Positions 17,536 to 26,353 of a stretch of DNA of 64,000 nt are shown here, piece after piece. The notes under the pieces were generated by a model. The model saw only the letters and a program-made list of their open reading frames with translations, made no database searches and was not told the DNA's origin. This DNA is from Rhodanobacter sp. OK091 (GTDB lineage: Bacteria > Pseudomonadota > Gammaproteobacteria > Xanthomonadales > Rhodanobacteraceae): contig NZ_FRCH01000005.1 of the NCBI RefSeq assembly GCF_900142825.1, forward strand, positions 109,533 through 173,532. Reading direction: 5' to 3'. A program made the translations under genes and the position numbers. The number at the start of each line of letters is the position of its first letter. Within the stretch, counting starts at the first letter, position 1.

Positions 17536-17891
17536 GGCGCTTGCACCGACGCCGATGAGCCATAGGCTCCGACGGCGTCCATGACGCGGGCGGAGTACAC
17601 CATCGCCGCACCGGCATTGAGTGCTACGGCCACGCCCAGTGCCTCGGCGATCTCCTCGCGGCTGGCGCCGTGCTTGAGCGCCTCGGCGACGTGCACGGTG
17701 ATACAGCCATCGCAGCGAGAGGTCACGGCCACCGCCAGCGCGATCAGTTCGCGGGTCTTCGCATCCAGATGCGCGGTCTTCTGTCCGGCCTTGGACAAGG
17801 TCTGGTAGCCAGCCAAGGTATCGGGACTCAGCTTGCCGATCTCACCGATGCGGCCCATCAATTCTTTGCGGTATTCCGGCCAATCCAACAT
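17532..17891 (-). CDS. Carboxymuconolactone decarboxylase/AhpD-like protein
   Basis: 119-residue alkylhydroperoxidase-D-like protein of the CMD family. It starts MLDWPEYRKELMGRIGEIGKL and carries the redox motif SRCDGCITVH (CxxC followed by His three residues later) that defines the AhpD active site, plus the proton-relay-type Glu in AEALKHGASREEIAEAL. It probably reduces peroxides or reactive electrophiles using a thiol partner. The 29 residues upstream of the chosen Met are not family-like. It overlaps the DUF302 gene by four bases. Confidence 0.9.
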   Translation of the reverse strand: MLDWPEYRKELMGRIGEIGKLSPDTLAGYQTLSKAGQKTAHLDAKTRELIALAVAVTSRCDGCITVHVAEALKHGASREEIAEALGVAVALNAGAAMVYSARVMDAVGAYGSSASVQAP

Positions 17892-18134
17892 GACAAATCT
17901 CCTCGGTCTGCTCCGGACGGATTGCCCGGGTCCATGCAGACATGCTGCGCCGATGAAGACCGCTACGGGATAGCTCATCCGCTCGATCTATTGCCCATTC
18001 GTTTCAACCATCGATGGGGTCGTGACTCAGTCGCCGGACATCGCGAGATGTCCGGGCCGGCTCTATCGCCACGTGAGTGCATCTGGACAGCAACAGCACC
18101 AGCTCTCTACGCCACATGGGCGTTGTCTTCCCGA

Positions 18135-19097
18135 TCAGACCACCGACCTCGCCCCTGCTTTGATTGCACCGCTCGCCAATGCGAAATCGATCGCCGCACA
18201 CACCGCCGCCACCTGGGCGGCGTTGCATTGCTCGGCGGTGGCCCGGGGACTGTCGGGATAGACCTCGGTGGTGGTCTTGTAAGGTGCATCGGTGATGCCT
18301 GCACAGAGGCCGAGCTGCTTGAGCGCATACTCTATGACGCCCGGGGCGACCACCGGCGAACCGATGATCTCGCCCTGGCCATCGGCCGGGGCGATGTGGG
18401 TGACCTTCGCCACCGCCGCGATCACCGCCTGCTGGAACGCGGGTTGCGGATGCTCGCTGTCGTCGACCAGATAGAAACCGTCGGGAACCTCGCCCGGCAC
18501 ATACGCCACGCCGTCGCGGGCGGCCAGCGCCGGACGAAACTCGGACTCGTCGCTATCGGTGGTCTCATGCAGATCCACATGCACCAGCACGCGATCGCGG
18601 AACGGCGCGACCAAGCGCATGAGGGCGGCCGATTCCTGCGCGGGGCTGTCGTCGCGGAACGAACGGTTGGGATCGATCGCGTCCGCGTTCCAGCGGTGAA
18701 TCCGCTCGTAGGCCCAAGGGCTGACGCAAGGGGCAACGATGAGGTTGGCCTTGCCTTCATAGTGCGACGCATGCAGTTCCACGAATTGCAGAGCGCCGTG
18801 CACGCCACTGGTTTCATAGCCATGCACGCCACCCGTCACCAGCACGATCGGCAGTTCGTCACGCCAGTCGCGGCTCTTGATCGCGAACAGCGGGTAACTA
18901 TCGGAACCGTACTTCAGGCGGCCGTACTCCGACACGTCGAAGCGTGCGCGAAGCGTCTCGATCGCGCCGAGCACATCGACTTCATAGCTGCGCTTGACGG
19001 TCTGCCGTGCCAGCCATGCAGCCACCTCCGCGTTGCCCCAGCGGGTGCCGGGCGTGCCGATCGGATAAGGTGCTTGAGTCGTCGTCATATCGCTCAC
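18135..19097 (-). CDS. M14-family zinc carboxypeptidase
   Basis: Cytoplasmic metallocarboxypeptidase-like enzyme of 320 residues without signal peptide. Zinc ligands are in GGVHGYETSG (His and Glu of the HxxE motif, about residues 89-98) and in HVDLHE (about 175). DPNRSF matches the substrate-carboxylate-binding NPNR motif and TTTEVYP supplies the catalytic Glu. This group includes M14 peptidases near the succinylglutamate desuccinylase fold, so the substrate may be a small N-acyl amino acid or peptide. It stands alone, 243 bases upstream of the AhpD-like gene on the same strand. Confidence 0.88.
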   Translation of the reverse strand: MSDMTTTQAPYPIGTPGTRWGNAEVAAWLARQTVKRSYEVDVLGAIETLRARFDVSEYGRLKYGSDSYPLFAIKSRDWRDELPIVLVTGGVHGYETSGVHGALQFVELHASHYEGKANLIVAPCVSPWAYERIHRWNADAIDPNRSFRDDSPAQESAALMRLVAPFRDRVLVHVDLHETTDSDESEFRPALAARDGVAYVPGEVPDGFYLVDDSEHPQPAFQQAVIAAVAKVTHIAPADGQGEIIGSPVVAPGVIEYALKQLGLCAGITDAPYKTTTEVYPDSPRATAEQCNAAQVAAVCAAIDFALASGAIKAGARSVV

Positions 19098-19156
19098 TCT
19101 GCTGCGCCAATAGGTATGCCGCGCACTTTAGCACCGGCAAGAAACGCAGCCGACGC

Positions 19157-19897
19157 TCATCCCACTCGCTTGAACCGGATGTCATGCCCCTCGCGGCGGG
19201 CGAGGAAGCCGGTAATGCGACCTTGGCCATCGCGTTCGAAGATGCGGCGAATGCGCGGCTGACTGGGCGTGAACAGCACATCGCGCACTTCGACGGCTAG
19301 CGATGTCGGCGTGGCGTCGTTGGTGGAGCTGAGCAGCTGCTGTCCCTGGCGGGAGATTTTTACCATCGCATCGGCGCCCGCCGAATAAGTGCCCGCGTAC
19401 TGGTCGAGCTCCGCCTCGGGCAACTGGATGGCCGGTGGCGCATCGGGTACGGCAAGCGTCTGGCTGGAGATCATGCGCCAGATGCCGGCCTCCTTCAGCC
19501 ACACCTCGGTCGAGCGGAAGCGTGCGTGCCTGACCTGCTCATGGAAATGGAAGGTGGCGTTGTCGGTGAAGCTGGTGACCGCGACGTCGCCGTGCAATTG
19601 CAGGTTCCAGTCGGATTGCACCAGCACGGTGGCATTGGCCGCCGGCTTGGGCGCAGGCGCGGCAGGTGCCGTACCGACGATATCCTTCTTCGTTGCGATA
19701 TCGCCGCTTTCGTTCATGAAGATCACGCGATCATCAAGCATGCGTGCCAGCGCCGCGTTGTCGCCCGAAGCCGAAGCATCGGAGAACGCCTGCGACAGTT
19801 GCTTGAGCTTCGCCGCATCGTTGTCGTCGGCGTGCGCGGGACACGCCGCCACGACCAGTGCGAACAGCAACAGAGCAGGTTTGAGCGTAGCGGGCAT
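19157..19897 (-). CDS. Exported NTF2-like (DUF4440) protein
   Basis: 246-residue exported protein. A Sec signal peptide (VVAACPAHAD, cleavage near residue 22; an AAC lipobox-like alternative is possible) is followed by a DUF4440/SnoaL-type NTF2-like domain (about 28-145: FSDASASGDNAALARMLDDRVIFMNESGD). A second part (about 160-246: YAGTYSAGADAMVKISRQGQQLL) resembles the beta-rich tail that follows serine-hydrolase domains. It follows a shorter paralogue-like protein on the same strand 50 bases upstream. Function unknown. Confidence 0.8.
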   Translation of the reverse strand: MPATLKPALLLFALVVAACPAHADDNDAAKLKQLSQAFSDASASGDNAALARMLDDRVIFMNESGDIATKKDIVGTAPAAPAPKPAANATVLVQSDWNLQLHGDVAVTSFTDNATFHFHEQVRHARFRSTEVWLKEAGIWRMISSQTLAVPDAPPAIQLPEAELDQYAGTYSAGADAMVKISRQGQQLLSSTNDATPTSLAVEVRDVLFTPSQPRIRRIFERDGQGRITGFLARREGHDIRFKRVG

Positions 19898-19947
19898 GTT
19901 GGGCGTTCCTGTACGGGTGGATGATGGATGAGCCGGAGTTGCCAGCG

Positions 19948-20394
19948 TCAAGGCGTGGGAACGCGCGTGGCTTGGGTGAAAATCACTTGCCATCGGCCAT
20001 CGCGTTTGCGCCAGATGTCGGCGAAACGCAGCCTCACCTTGAACGGCTTGCCGCCGCTCAGGCCTTGCAGCGTCACCGCGCCGCCGAGGACCGCGCCACC
20101 GTTCCACTGGCGGATGGTTTCGTCCTCGACCACGTAGGGCATGAGCTTCCAGCCGGGTGCGGTGTAGTCGTTGATGAAATCGGCCTTGTTTTCGAGTTGC
20201 GCGCGGCTGTTCACCAGCACGTAGTCGTCGGCGAGCAGGCGCGCCAGTGCGTTGCCGTCGCCCTTCATCTGCGCGCGATCGAACTCGGCCACCGCCTGCG
20301 CGAGGTCAGCCGGAAGCTGCGCATGCGATGGTGGGGCGGCATGCAGCGATGTCGCACCAAATGCGAGGATGGCCATCAGAACCGTACCTTTCAT
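19948..20394 (-). CDS. Exported DUF4440 protein
   Basis: 148-residue exported protein with a short signal peptide (MKGTVLMAILAFGATSLHAA) and one NTF2-like DUF4440 domain: AEFDRAQMKGDGNALARLLADDYVLVNS, the KADFINDY helix and a late FADIWRKRDGRWQVIFTQATRV strand. Small-molecule binding or hydrolysis is possible but unproven. It is immediately upstream of the larger DUF4440 protein at 19157-19897 (50-base gap), and both probably share a transcript. Confidence 0.85.
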   Translation of the reverse strand: MKGTVLMAILAFGATSLHAAPPSHAQLPADLAQAVAEFDRAQMKGDGNALARLLADDYVLVNSRAQLENKADFINDYTAPGWKLMPYVVEDETIRQWNGGAVLGGAVTLQGLSGGKPFKVRLRFADIWRKRDGRWQVIFTQATRVPTP

Positions 20395-20438
20395 ATCGTC
20401 TTCCTTGCTCGGTGAGCGTGATCGGTGGGCGGTCGAGA

Positions 20439-20738
20439 CTAATTCGCACCTATGGGGCGGACTATCAAATTCCTGCCCAGGCGCCGCAGCCGGGCCGAAC
20501 ACATCGACTCGCGGGCAACGCTCGGCGCCACCCCGACCCGATGGTCGTCGCCGCCATCGAACGGATGCGAGATCCGGTAGCTGCCGCCGGCGCGATACAG
20601 CAAAGCCATGGCTGGCTCGCCGATCACCACCGTACCGTCGACGTGATAGCCGGAACCGCCGCGCGGATGCCGGCAGGCGATGCCGCTGATCCGTATCAGC
20701 GGGCTGTCGAACAGCGTGGTGGTGGTAGGCGCGCTCAT
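20439..20738 (-). pseudogene. Truncated AraC-type sensor domain (remnant)
   Basis: The 99-residue frame begins TLFDSPLIRISGIACRHPRGG and includes ALLYRAGGSYRISHPFDGGDDHRV. These are features of the N-terminal sensor part of some AraC-family regulators; compare the intact one at 23889-24797. After about residue 75 the sequence becomes Arg-rich (MCSARLRRLGRNLIVRP) and stops, and no helix-turn-helix domain follows. I read this as the 5' remnant of a regulator gene cut off before its DNA-binding domain. The family link is from memory and moderate. Confidence 0.5.
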
Positions 20739-20786
20739 GCCGGACTCACGATGCCCGCCGCCGGCAACGCCGTCCAGCGCCGGAAG

Positions 20787-22316
20787 TCACGGAGTCGGCT
20801 TCTTGGTTTTCTCGTGGCCCCGACGTTGCCCTTCTTCCTTCGCACCGCCTGACGTTGTGAAAGCCGTTCCATGCATCTTCAGTACGCAATCCAGCGGCAA
20901 CGATCCGCCTGGATCATGAAGAAAAGCAGTCGCGATCGCGGCCCCGCACGGATTGAAGCCGGCACCATGGCTCTGGCCGGGGAATGTCACCACTCTGGCG
21001 TTGGGAATGTGGGGGATCAACCCCCGTCCCCATTCGGGCGGTGTATCGGGATCGAATTCCCCCGCGAACACCAGCACGGGTACATCGCTGGTCACGGCCA
21101 CGTTCTCCGATGGCGCGGCGGCTGCGACATTCCAGGCCCGGCATACGGCCGGCGAAGCCGTGCGTTCGTCGATACCGCCCAGTCCCCACGCCAGGGAAAC
21201 CTGTTGTTCGACGCGGCTTGGGTTTTCAAAGGGAGCTTCCTCTGCGCACCACACGGACAGGCGCAAGCCCCAGGTGAACGATGATGGGCCCTGGTCGGCC
21301 TTGACCAACCCGGCCAGCTCGGTGGTCCTGCCATCAAGACTGTCTTCGATAACAGCGGGGATGCGGCCGATCGCGGACGGCGCATGCAGTGCGTCGTATA
21401 GCGCCGCGACCACCTGGGCACCGCGCACAGTCACCGAGCGTCCGTCCGAACCGCTCACGCCAGGCATCGCCAGAGGATGCCGGTCAGCCCGCGCGACCAA
21501 TTCGGTGAAATCTGCGGCCAAATGCGGATACATGCTGCCGCACACTGTATCCACAGCGCAGCCGTTGAACACGGCGTCCAGTGCGCGCCTGAAGTTGGCC
21601 GTCGCGTGCTCGTCGAAGTTCGCCTCCGGCGGCAGAACCGAATCGAGTATCACGCTGCGTATGCCCTGCGGGTGATCCCGCAGCACGGTGAGAGCCAGCC
21701 GCGTGCCATAGGACAGGCCAAACAGATTCCACTGCCGATAGCCCAGTGCCTTGCGGAGATCTTCGACGTCCTGCGCTGTCTCCGCACTGGTATAGCCATC
21801 CAAATCGATACCTTTCGCGACCAGATCCGCGCGACAGGCCATGGCCGCCTTTACCCGCGCTGTATCCGCCGCCTTGCCCGACAGGTGCCCGGCCGCGATG
21901 ACGCCGACTAGCGCGTTGATTTCCGGGCACCCGAGCGATGGCTGCGCCAGCTTGGCGCCACGCGGTTCGAGCAGGACGTAGTCGCGGGTCGCGAGAAAAG
22001 GATTGTTCTTGACGGACAAAGGTCGAGCCAGCGCGCTGCCGCCCGGACCACCCGGCAGGAAGACGACAGCATCCGGCGCCGGGGCGCTCGCATGGCTGCG
22101 GAAGATCACGACCGGCAGCCGTATCATCCGGCTGCCGGCCCTTTGCCGATTCTCGGGCACGGTCAGTACACCGCACTCGACGCCGTCTTCCGACTGAACG
22201 CTTGCCGGACATGGGGCACGGGCAAACAGTCCGCCTTCAGCCTGGGGTGGTGGAAGCGCCGCGAGAGGAACGGCAAGTACCAGCAGCAGGGCTGCCAAGC
22301 ATACTTTCCGGATCAT
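20787..22316 (-). CDS. Exported alpha/beta hydrolase (TAP/proline-iminopeptidase type)
   Basis: 509-residue secreted peptidase-like hydrolase. After the signal peptide (MIRKVCLAALLLVLAVPLAAL) it shows CGVLTVPENR, the oxyanion region VVFLPGGPGGSA, the nucleophile elbow GLSYGTRLAL (Ser near residue 225) and a C-terminal TAP-like part with VPVLVFAGEFDPDTPPEWG (Asp) and GQSHGAGF (His). This is the layout of the tripeptidyl aminopeptidase/SlpE-like group. The start Met is the one that opens the signal peptide. The C-terminal tail is Lys/Gly-rich. Confidence 0.9.
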   Translation of the reverse strand: MIRKVCLAALLLVLAVPLAALPPPQAEGGLFARAPCPASVQSEDGVECGVLTVPENRQRAGSRMIRLPVVIFRSHASAPAPDAVVFLPGGPGGSALARPLSVKNNPFLATRDYVLLEPRGAKLAQPSLGCPEINALVGVIAAGHLSGKAADTARVKAAMACRADLVAKGIDLDGYTSAETAQDVEDLRKALGYRQWNLFGLSYGTRLALTVLRDHPQGIRSVILDSVLPPEANFDEHATANFRRALDAVFNGCAVDTVCGSMYPHLAADFTELVARADRHPLAMPGVSGSDGRSVTVRGAQVVAALYDALHAPSAIGRIPAVIEDSLDGRTTELAGLVKADQGPSSFTWGLRLSVWCAEEAPFENPSRVEQQVSLAWGLGGIDERTASPAVCRAWNVAAAAPSENVAVTSDVPVLVFAGEFDPDTPPEWGRGLIPHIPNARVVTFPGQSHGAGFNPCGAAIATAFLHDPGGSLPLDCVLKMHGTAFTTSGGAKEEGQRRGHEKTKKPTP

Positions 22317-22479
22317 GAGCCACCCCTTTGACGATGCAACCATGTGCAGAACCGCGCATTTCGGCATCCGCGCGGATGATCAGCGTCGGCCCTGCAGCGC
22401 GACACCACTGAAGCCCGTTCTCCGCTCTTGGATGCCGTGGAAGGCGGCGGCGTTTAAGGGCGCAGCAAAAATCACCTCG

Positions 22480-23019
22480 TCACGCAGGGATTTCAGGAAT
22501 CAGTGCGGACAGGTCGGTGACGCCCACGTCCACGCCGAGCTGGCTGAACAAGGTGGTGGCCTGGCCGCGGTGATGGGTTTGATGATTGAAGACGTGGCGC
22601 AGCACCAGCCCGGACGGCTTGGCGTACGACTCGCCGGCGCTATTCACCCAGCGCAACGGCTGGTCAAACAACGCATCGGTGGCTTCGCCGGTGAAATTCA
22701 CGATCGCCGTATCCATCGCCTCGCGCCCGCTACGCAGCCGCGCGAAGTTGGGAAACGTGATGCCGCGAACCAGCTCGGGCAGCGGCAGCGTGCGCACGGC
22801 ATCGAGCGAAGCCAGGTCGGGAAAAGCCGCCGCGAAGCGTTTCATCCAGTGCGTATCGGCGGCCAGGATGTGATCCAGCGTGGCCAGGATCGAGCCGAAG
22901 AACGCGCCCCGATCCGCGCGCAACTCCGCCTCATCCAGCTGCGCGGCGGCCGCATAGAGCCGCGCATTCATCCACTGGTTGTAGCGGGCCATCAGTTCGA
23001 AATCGAGCTTGAGCGACAT
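22480..23019 (-). CDS. DinB-family protein
   Basis: 179-residue four-helix-bundle protein of the DinB/YfiT superfamily. It opens with LMARYNQWMNARLYAAAAQL and has the three metal-ligand histidines expected of the family in TLDHILAADTHWM and in the HVFNHQTHHRGQATTLF motif near residue 145. DinB-like proteins act as metal-dependent enzymes or thiol transferases. It is the last gene of a same-strand run with the SRPBCC and VOC genes, but is 69 bases away and may have its own promoter. Confidence 0.92.
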   Translation of the reverse strand: MSLKLDFELMARYNQWMNARLYAAAAQLDEAELRADRGAFFGSILATLDHILAADTHWMKRFAAAFPDLASLDAVRTLPLPELVRGITFPNFARLRSGREAMDTAIVNFTGEATDALFDQPLRWVNSAGESYAKPSGLVLRHVFNHQTHHRGQATTLFSQLGVDVGVTDLSALIPEIPA

Positions 23020-23088
23020 GGAATGCCTGGTGCTTTGAGTCCACGCAGAGTACCGCGTTCTCCGTGACCGCTATGCGGCAGCACACTT

Positions 23089-23532
23089 TTACCCGGGCTC
23101 CGACGCCACCGAAGCGGACACCGCTTTCCCCGTCGCCGCGTCGTTTTCCATGGTCGCCTTGATGGTAGCCAGACCTTGCACCATCATCCCTCCGACATGA
23201 TCGGCCAGTTCGTCGGGAAGCAGGTCGGCGATCCAGACGAAGCGGCATTGGTGCGGCTTTTCGCTGAATACCTGGGCTGCGGCGTTGTAGTGCTGGAACG
23301 GTTTGTCGACGATGGCCCAGACCAGGCGATGTTCGATGTCGTCCACATCCACGATCAGTTCCCGCGCCACCTGCCCGTTGCCAAACGTGACGATGCGCGC
23401 GCCAGATTCAAGCCGGGTGTCGATGACAAAACCGGGTACCAGCCGCGTATGCAGTGCGCCGACATCGCGCAGCGCCGCCCATACGGTTTCTGCGGGTGCA
23501 TTGATGAGGACTTCCCTGCGGATGGATGCCAT
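23089..23532 (-). CDS. SRPBCC-family protein
   Basis: 147-residue START/SRPBCC-fold protein. It begins REVLINAPAETVWAALRDVGALH, the usual first strand and helix, followed by a beta-sheet (ARIVTFGNGQVARELIVDVDD) and a long C-terminal helix (DELADHVGGMMVQGLATIKATM). It probably binds a hydrophobic ligand. It lies 15 bases after the VOC gene, which itself overlaps the AraC gene, so the three form a small operon. Confidence 0.88.
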   Translation of the reverse strand: MASIRREVLINAPAETVWAALRDVGALHTRLVPGFVIDTRLESGARIVTFGNGQVARELIVDVDDIEHRLVWAIVDKPFQHYNAAAQVFSEKPHQCRFVWIADLLPDELADHVGGMMVQGLATIKATMENDAATGKAVSASVASEPG

Positions 23533-23547
23533 GGGAATCTCCTTCGG

Positions 23548-23910
23548 TCACTTCAGGCACACGGCTTCGACGTTGTTGCCGTCCGGGTCGAGCAGAAAGG
23601 CGGCGTAGTAGTGGTCGCCATAATCGCGGCGCAGGCCAGGTGCGCCATGGTCGCGGCCGCCCGCCTCGAGTCCCGCCTTGTGGAACGCATCGACGGCCGC
23701 CCGGTCCGCGGCGTAAAAGGCCAGATGCGTGCCTGCAGGGCTCGCCCCGCTCTGCGCATACAACCATAGTGAAGGCGCATCCTTGGGCCCCAGGCCTGCG
23801 CTCGTCTCATCGCGCGAGCAGAGTACGTGGCCCAGCTCCGCCAGGGTGGCCGTGTAGAAACGTACGCTGGCGTCGAGATCGCTGGCCTTCAGTCCGATGT
23901 GGTCGTACAT
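23548..23910 (-). CDS. VOC-family (glyoxalase-like) protein
   Basis: 120-residue glyoxalase/bleomycin-resistance-fold protein. It starts [28 protein letters not shown] and ends [17 protein letters not shown], giving the two beta-alpha-beta modules with ligands His4 and the late Glu. Its first 22 bases lie inside the 3' end of the upstream AraC gene, so the two are translationally linked. Substrate unknown; the group includes glyoxalase I-like and dioxygenase-like enzymes. Confidence 0.9.
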   Translation of the reverse strand: MYDHIGLKASDLDASVRFYTATLAELGHVLCSRDETSAGLGPKDAPSLWLYAQSGASPAGTHLAFYAADRAAVDAFHKAGLEAGGRDHGAPGLRRDYGDHYYAAFLLDPDGNNVEAVCLK

Positions 23911-24797
23911 GATGATTTTCTCCGGTGCATGGCGTCGGGTGGAACCCAAGCATCGGAGAAGCCGGCGAGCCTTTCTTGGAGAATCTTGCGATCGCCGCGG
24001 CCGGCCTGACGGAAACTTCTTGGCGGCATGCCGGCGCATCGATGAAAGGTACGCACGAAGTTGGAGAGGTCGCCAAAGCCAGCATCGAAGGCGATATCGG
24101 TGATCGGACGCTCGTCTTCGAGCAGAAGGCGGGCCGCGCGGCGCAGGCGGGAGCGCACCAGGTACTGATGCGGCGTGACACCCAGCACGCTGTTGAACAC
24201 GCGCAGAAAGTGGAACGGGCTCAGGCCCGCCTCGCGTGCCGCCGACTCGAGATCGATCTGTTGCCGGGCGTGAGCATCGATCCACAAGGCCGCCGCGACG
24301 GCGCGCCGGCGATTCTGCGCCGTGGTTCGCAGCGGCGCGTTGCCGCGGCCGGACGCCACATTCATGAAACGGGTCGCGAGCAGCATGCCCACTTCATCCA
24401 GCCCGAGGTCGTTGCGGCCTTCGGCGGTGGCCTGCGCCAGCTCGCCCAGCACGATCAGTTCCGGCAGCGGCGCGATGCACCCCATGCGCCATGCCGCCGA
24501 ATCGCCGCCGAGGGAATCCAGCAGTGCCGGCGTCAGCCGGAAGGACAGGCATTCGTCGCCGCCGTGATGGTGGTCGTGCGTGCAGATATATTCGTCGCCT
24601 GCGCGGCCGACCATGACCGAGCCCGCCACCAGTTCGAAAGCTCGCCCGCGCACGCGGCAGCCGAAACTGCCCTTGCGCACGTAGGAAACCGAATAGCGAC
24701 GGTGAACCTCAGGATATGGCTCGTCGCCGGGCACCGCCGTACACCGATAGTCCAGCGCGAGGATCGAGCCATCTTGCAAGGTGGTTATGACAGGCAT
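23889..24797 (-). CDS. AraC-family transcriptional regulator
   Basis: 302-residue regulator. The N-terminal sensor contains [42 protein letters not shown] (only partly conserved cysteines/histidines), and the C-terminal half has two helix-turn-helix units ([19 protein letters not shown] and [22 protein letters not shown]). The Met at 24797 was preferred over one 14 residues upstream, because the family normally starts just before the first strand ([14 protein letters not shown]). The 3' end overlaps the VOC gene, which it probably controls. Confidence 0.9.
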   Translation of the reverse strand: MPVITTLQDGSILALDYRCTAVPGDEPYPEVHRRYSVSYVRKGSFGCRVRGRAFELVAGSVMVGRAGDEYICTHDHHHGGDECLSFRLTPALLDSLGGDSAAWRMGCIAPLPELIVLGELAQATAEGRNDLGLDEVGMLLATRFMNVASGRGNAPLRTTAQNRRRAVAAALWIDAHARQQIDLESAAREAGLSPFHFLRVFNSVLGVTPHQYLVRSRLRRAARLLLEDERPITDIAFDAGFGDLSNFVRTFHRCAGMPPRSFRQAGRGDRKILQERLAGFSDAWVPPDAMHRRKSSCTTTSD

Positions 24798-24976
24798 TTC
24801 GCGGGAGCAAACAGCCATGGATTGGCAAGCATAGAACAAGGACTGGTGGTTGAATCGTCCGCTTCCAAGTCAGCCCGGACCTTTGGCATGCCATTCGCGA
24901 TTACGGCCGCGCTCTTGGTCCGAGGGTTTCAAGAGCAAGGGCCGTTTACCTCTGCTCCACTTACATATTCACCAAC

Positions 24977-25495
24977 TTACATTTGCTCTATCGGAAGCAC
25001 ACGGCGGCGGGCGCGCTCACGCAGGGAGCAGTCGCGAAGCGTTTCGGCCATCGCCTCGAGTCCGGGGATGCCGTACAGGGACACCGAAGACATGTCCTGG
25101 TCGGACGAGTGCAGGTGCACTTCGCATTGGCCCAGCAGGCGCATGCCGAACGGCTTCAACACATCGAAATGGTCGACCCGGAACAGCTCGAGATTGTCCT
25201 TCACCTTGGAGAACAGCCCGCCCTCGATCTGCACGCGCTGCGTGGTGACGGTGAACGTGACGCTCAGGCTGCGGATCCAGTACACCAGCAAGGCGATGCC
25301 CAGCGTGCAGACTGCCAGTACAAATTGGCCGAAGGTATAGATCGCTTTCGGATGGCCCGAAAACAGTGTCTTCTCCACCGTCGCCTCGTGCGCCGCCACG
25401 TAGCTGTCGATGTCTGTGCCGCAGTACCGGCATTTGTGCGCATCCGCCTGGATTTCTTCCGCGCACGCCGGGCATCGCTTCATTGCCTGTTCCAT
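24977..25495 (-). CDS. Zinc-ribbon protein with membrane-anchored PH domain
   Basis: 172-residue membrane protein. The N-terminal zinc ribbon has CPAC and CRYCG pairs (residues 8-26), followed by one long hydrophobic segment (about 50-78, FGQFVLAVCTLGIALLVYWI) and a bacterial PH-like domain (bPH type; VTTQRVQIEGGLFSKVKDNLELFRVDHFDV). The start is supported by CGGAGG 5 bases before the ATG. Proteins of this build are common in Xanthomonadales but uncharacterised. Confidence 0.85.
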   Translation of the reverse strand: MEQAMKRCPACAEEIQADAHKCRYCGTDIDSYVAAHEATVEKTLFSGHPKAIYTFGQFVLAVCTLGIALLVYWIRSLSVTFTVTTQRVQIEGGLFSKVKDNLELFRVDHFDVLKPFGMRLLGQCEVHLHSSDQDMSSVSLYGIPGLEAMAETLRDCSLRERARRRVLPIEQM

Positions 25496-25591
25496 GGTTG
25501 CCTCCGTCTGGAATATCGACCGGTCCCTAGACTAGCTGCGTTTCGGGCGCAGCGGATCGAACACGCGGTGAACGATCGCCGGACGCCCTAC

Positions 25592-26353
25592 CTAGCCCGC
25601 CAGGCTTTCGAAGGCGCGCACGATATTCATCCACGTGGCCGTGGCCGCAAACGGCACGGTCAGCACTTGCTGCGCGAGCAATACCGCTCCTCCATAAACA
25701 TACACGGGATGCGGCCGACCGATGATGCGCCAGTCGCGCACCATGGCGACCACCACGAACAAGTCCGCCATCAGTGCCGGCGGTATCGACACGAACGGCG
25801 GCGGCGGTCCTGCGGCGCCGGCGTGCGCAAACAAGGTGAGAAAGACGCGGGCGATCGCCGGCGTCATCATGGCGCTCATAAGCAGCGTCATCAGGCGCTT
25901 GTGCACTTCGGGGCGGCGCACGTTGGCAATGGACAGGGTAAACACGCTCACCATCAGCGGCCATGCGCACAGCGTCACCGCCGCGAAACGACGCGACGCC
26001 TCGCCCATGCCCAGCGCCTCGTCCCGTTTGAGCACCGCCATCTCGCCCACCAGGATCACGCAGGCGATAACGCTGAACAGGGCGATGCCCGCCAGGCCCC
26101 ACGAGCGATGGTTCATCGTGTGGCCGGTCGCCACCAGCGTCGCCTGCACGAAGTAGAAACACGTCCACGTAAACATCAGCATGCCGTGAATGTGGATGAT
26201 CGGTGGCGCGTGAAACGTTCGCGCGATCACCGGCGCCCAGTACGTCGGCAGGAAGCCGCCGAAAGCCACCAGCACAAACGCGCCGGCCATCCAGACGTAG
26301 AAATGCCGACCTGCAACCACATCCGCCGCGATGGCGGAATCCCGTGCATTCAT
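25592..26353 (-). CDS. Multi-pass membrane protein, unknown function
   Basis: 253-residue inner-membrane protein with about six or seven hydrophobic helices. Conserved-looking His residues occur in IIHIHGMLMFTW and GHTMNHRSWGL, and in RRPEVHKRLMTL, which resembles b-type-haem or DUF2306-like membrane proteins. I cannot assign a family with certainty. The start chosen is MNARDSAIAA; the upstream extension is Arg/Gly-rich. The gap to the next gene (26354-26853) carries only a repeat. Confidence 0.75.
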   Translation of the reverse strand: MNARDSAIAADVVAGRHFYVWMAGAFVLVAFGGFLPTYWAPVIARTFHAPPIIHIHGMLMFTWTCFYFVQATLVATGHTMNHRSWGLAGIALFSVIACVILVGEMAVLKRDEALGMGEASRRFAAVTLCAWPLMVSVFTLSIANVRRPEVHKRLMTLLMSAMMTPAIARVFLTLFAHAGAAGPPPPFVSIPPALMADLFVVVAMVRDWRIIGRPHPVYVYGGAVLLAQQVLTVPFAATATWMNIVRAFESLAG

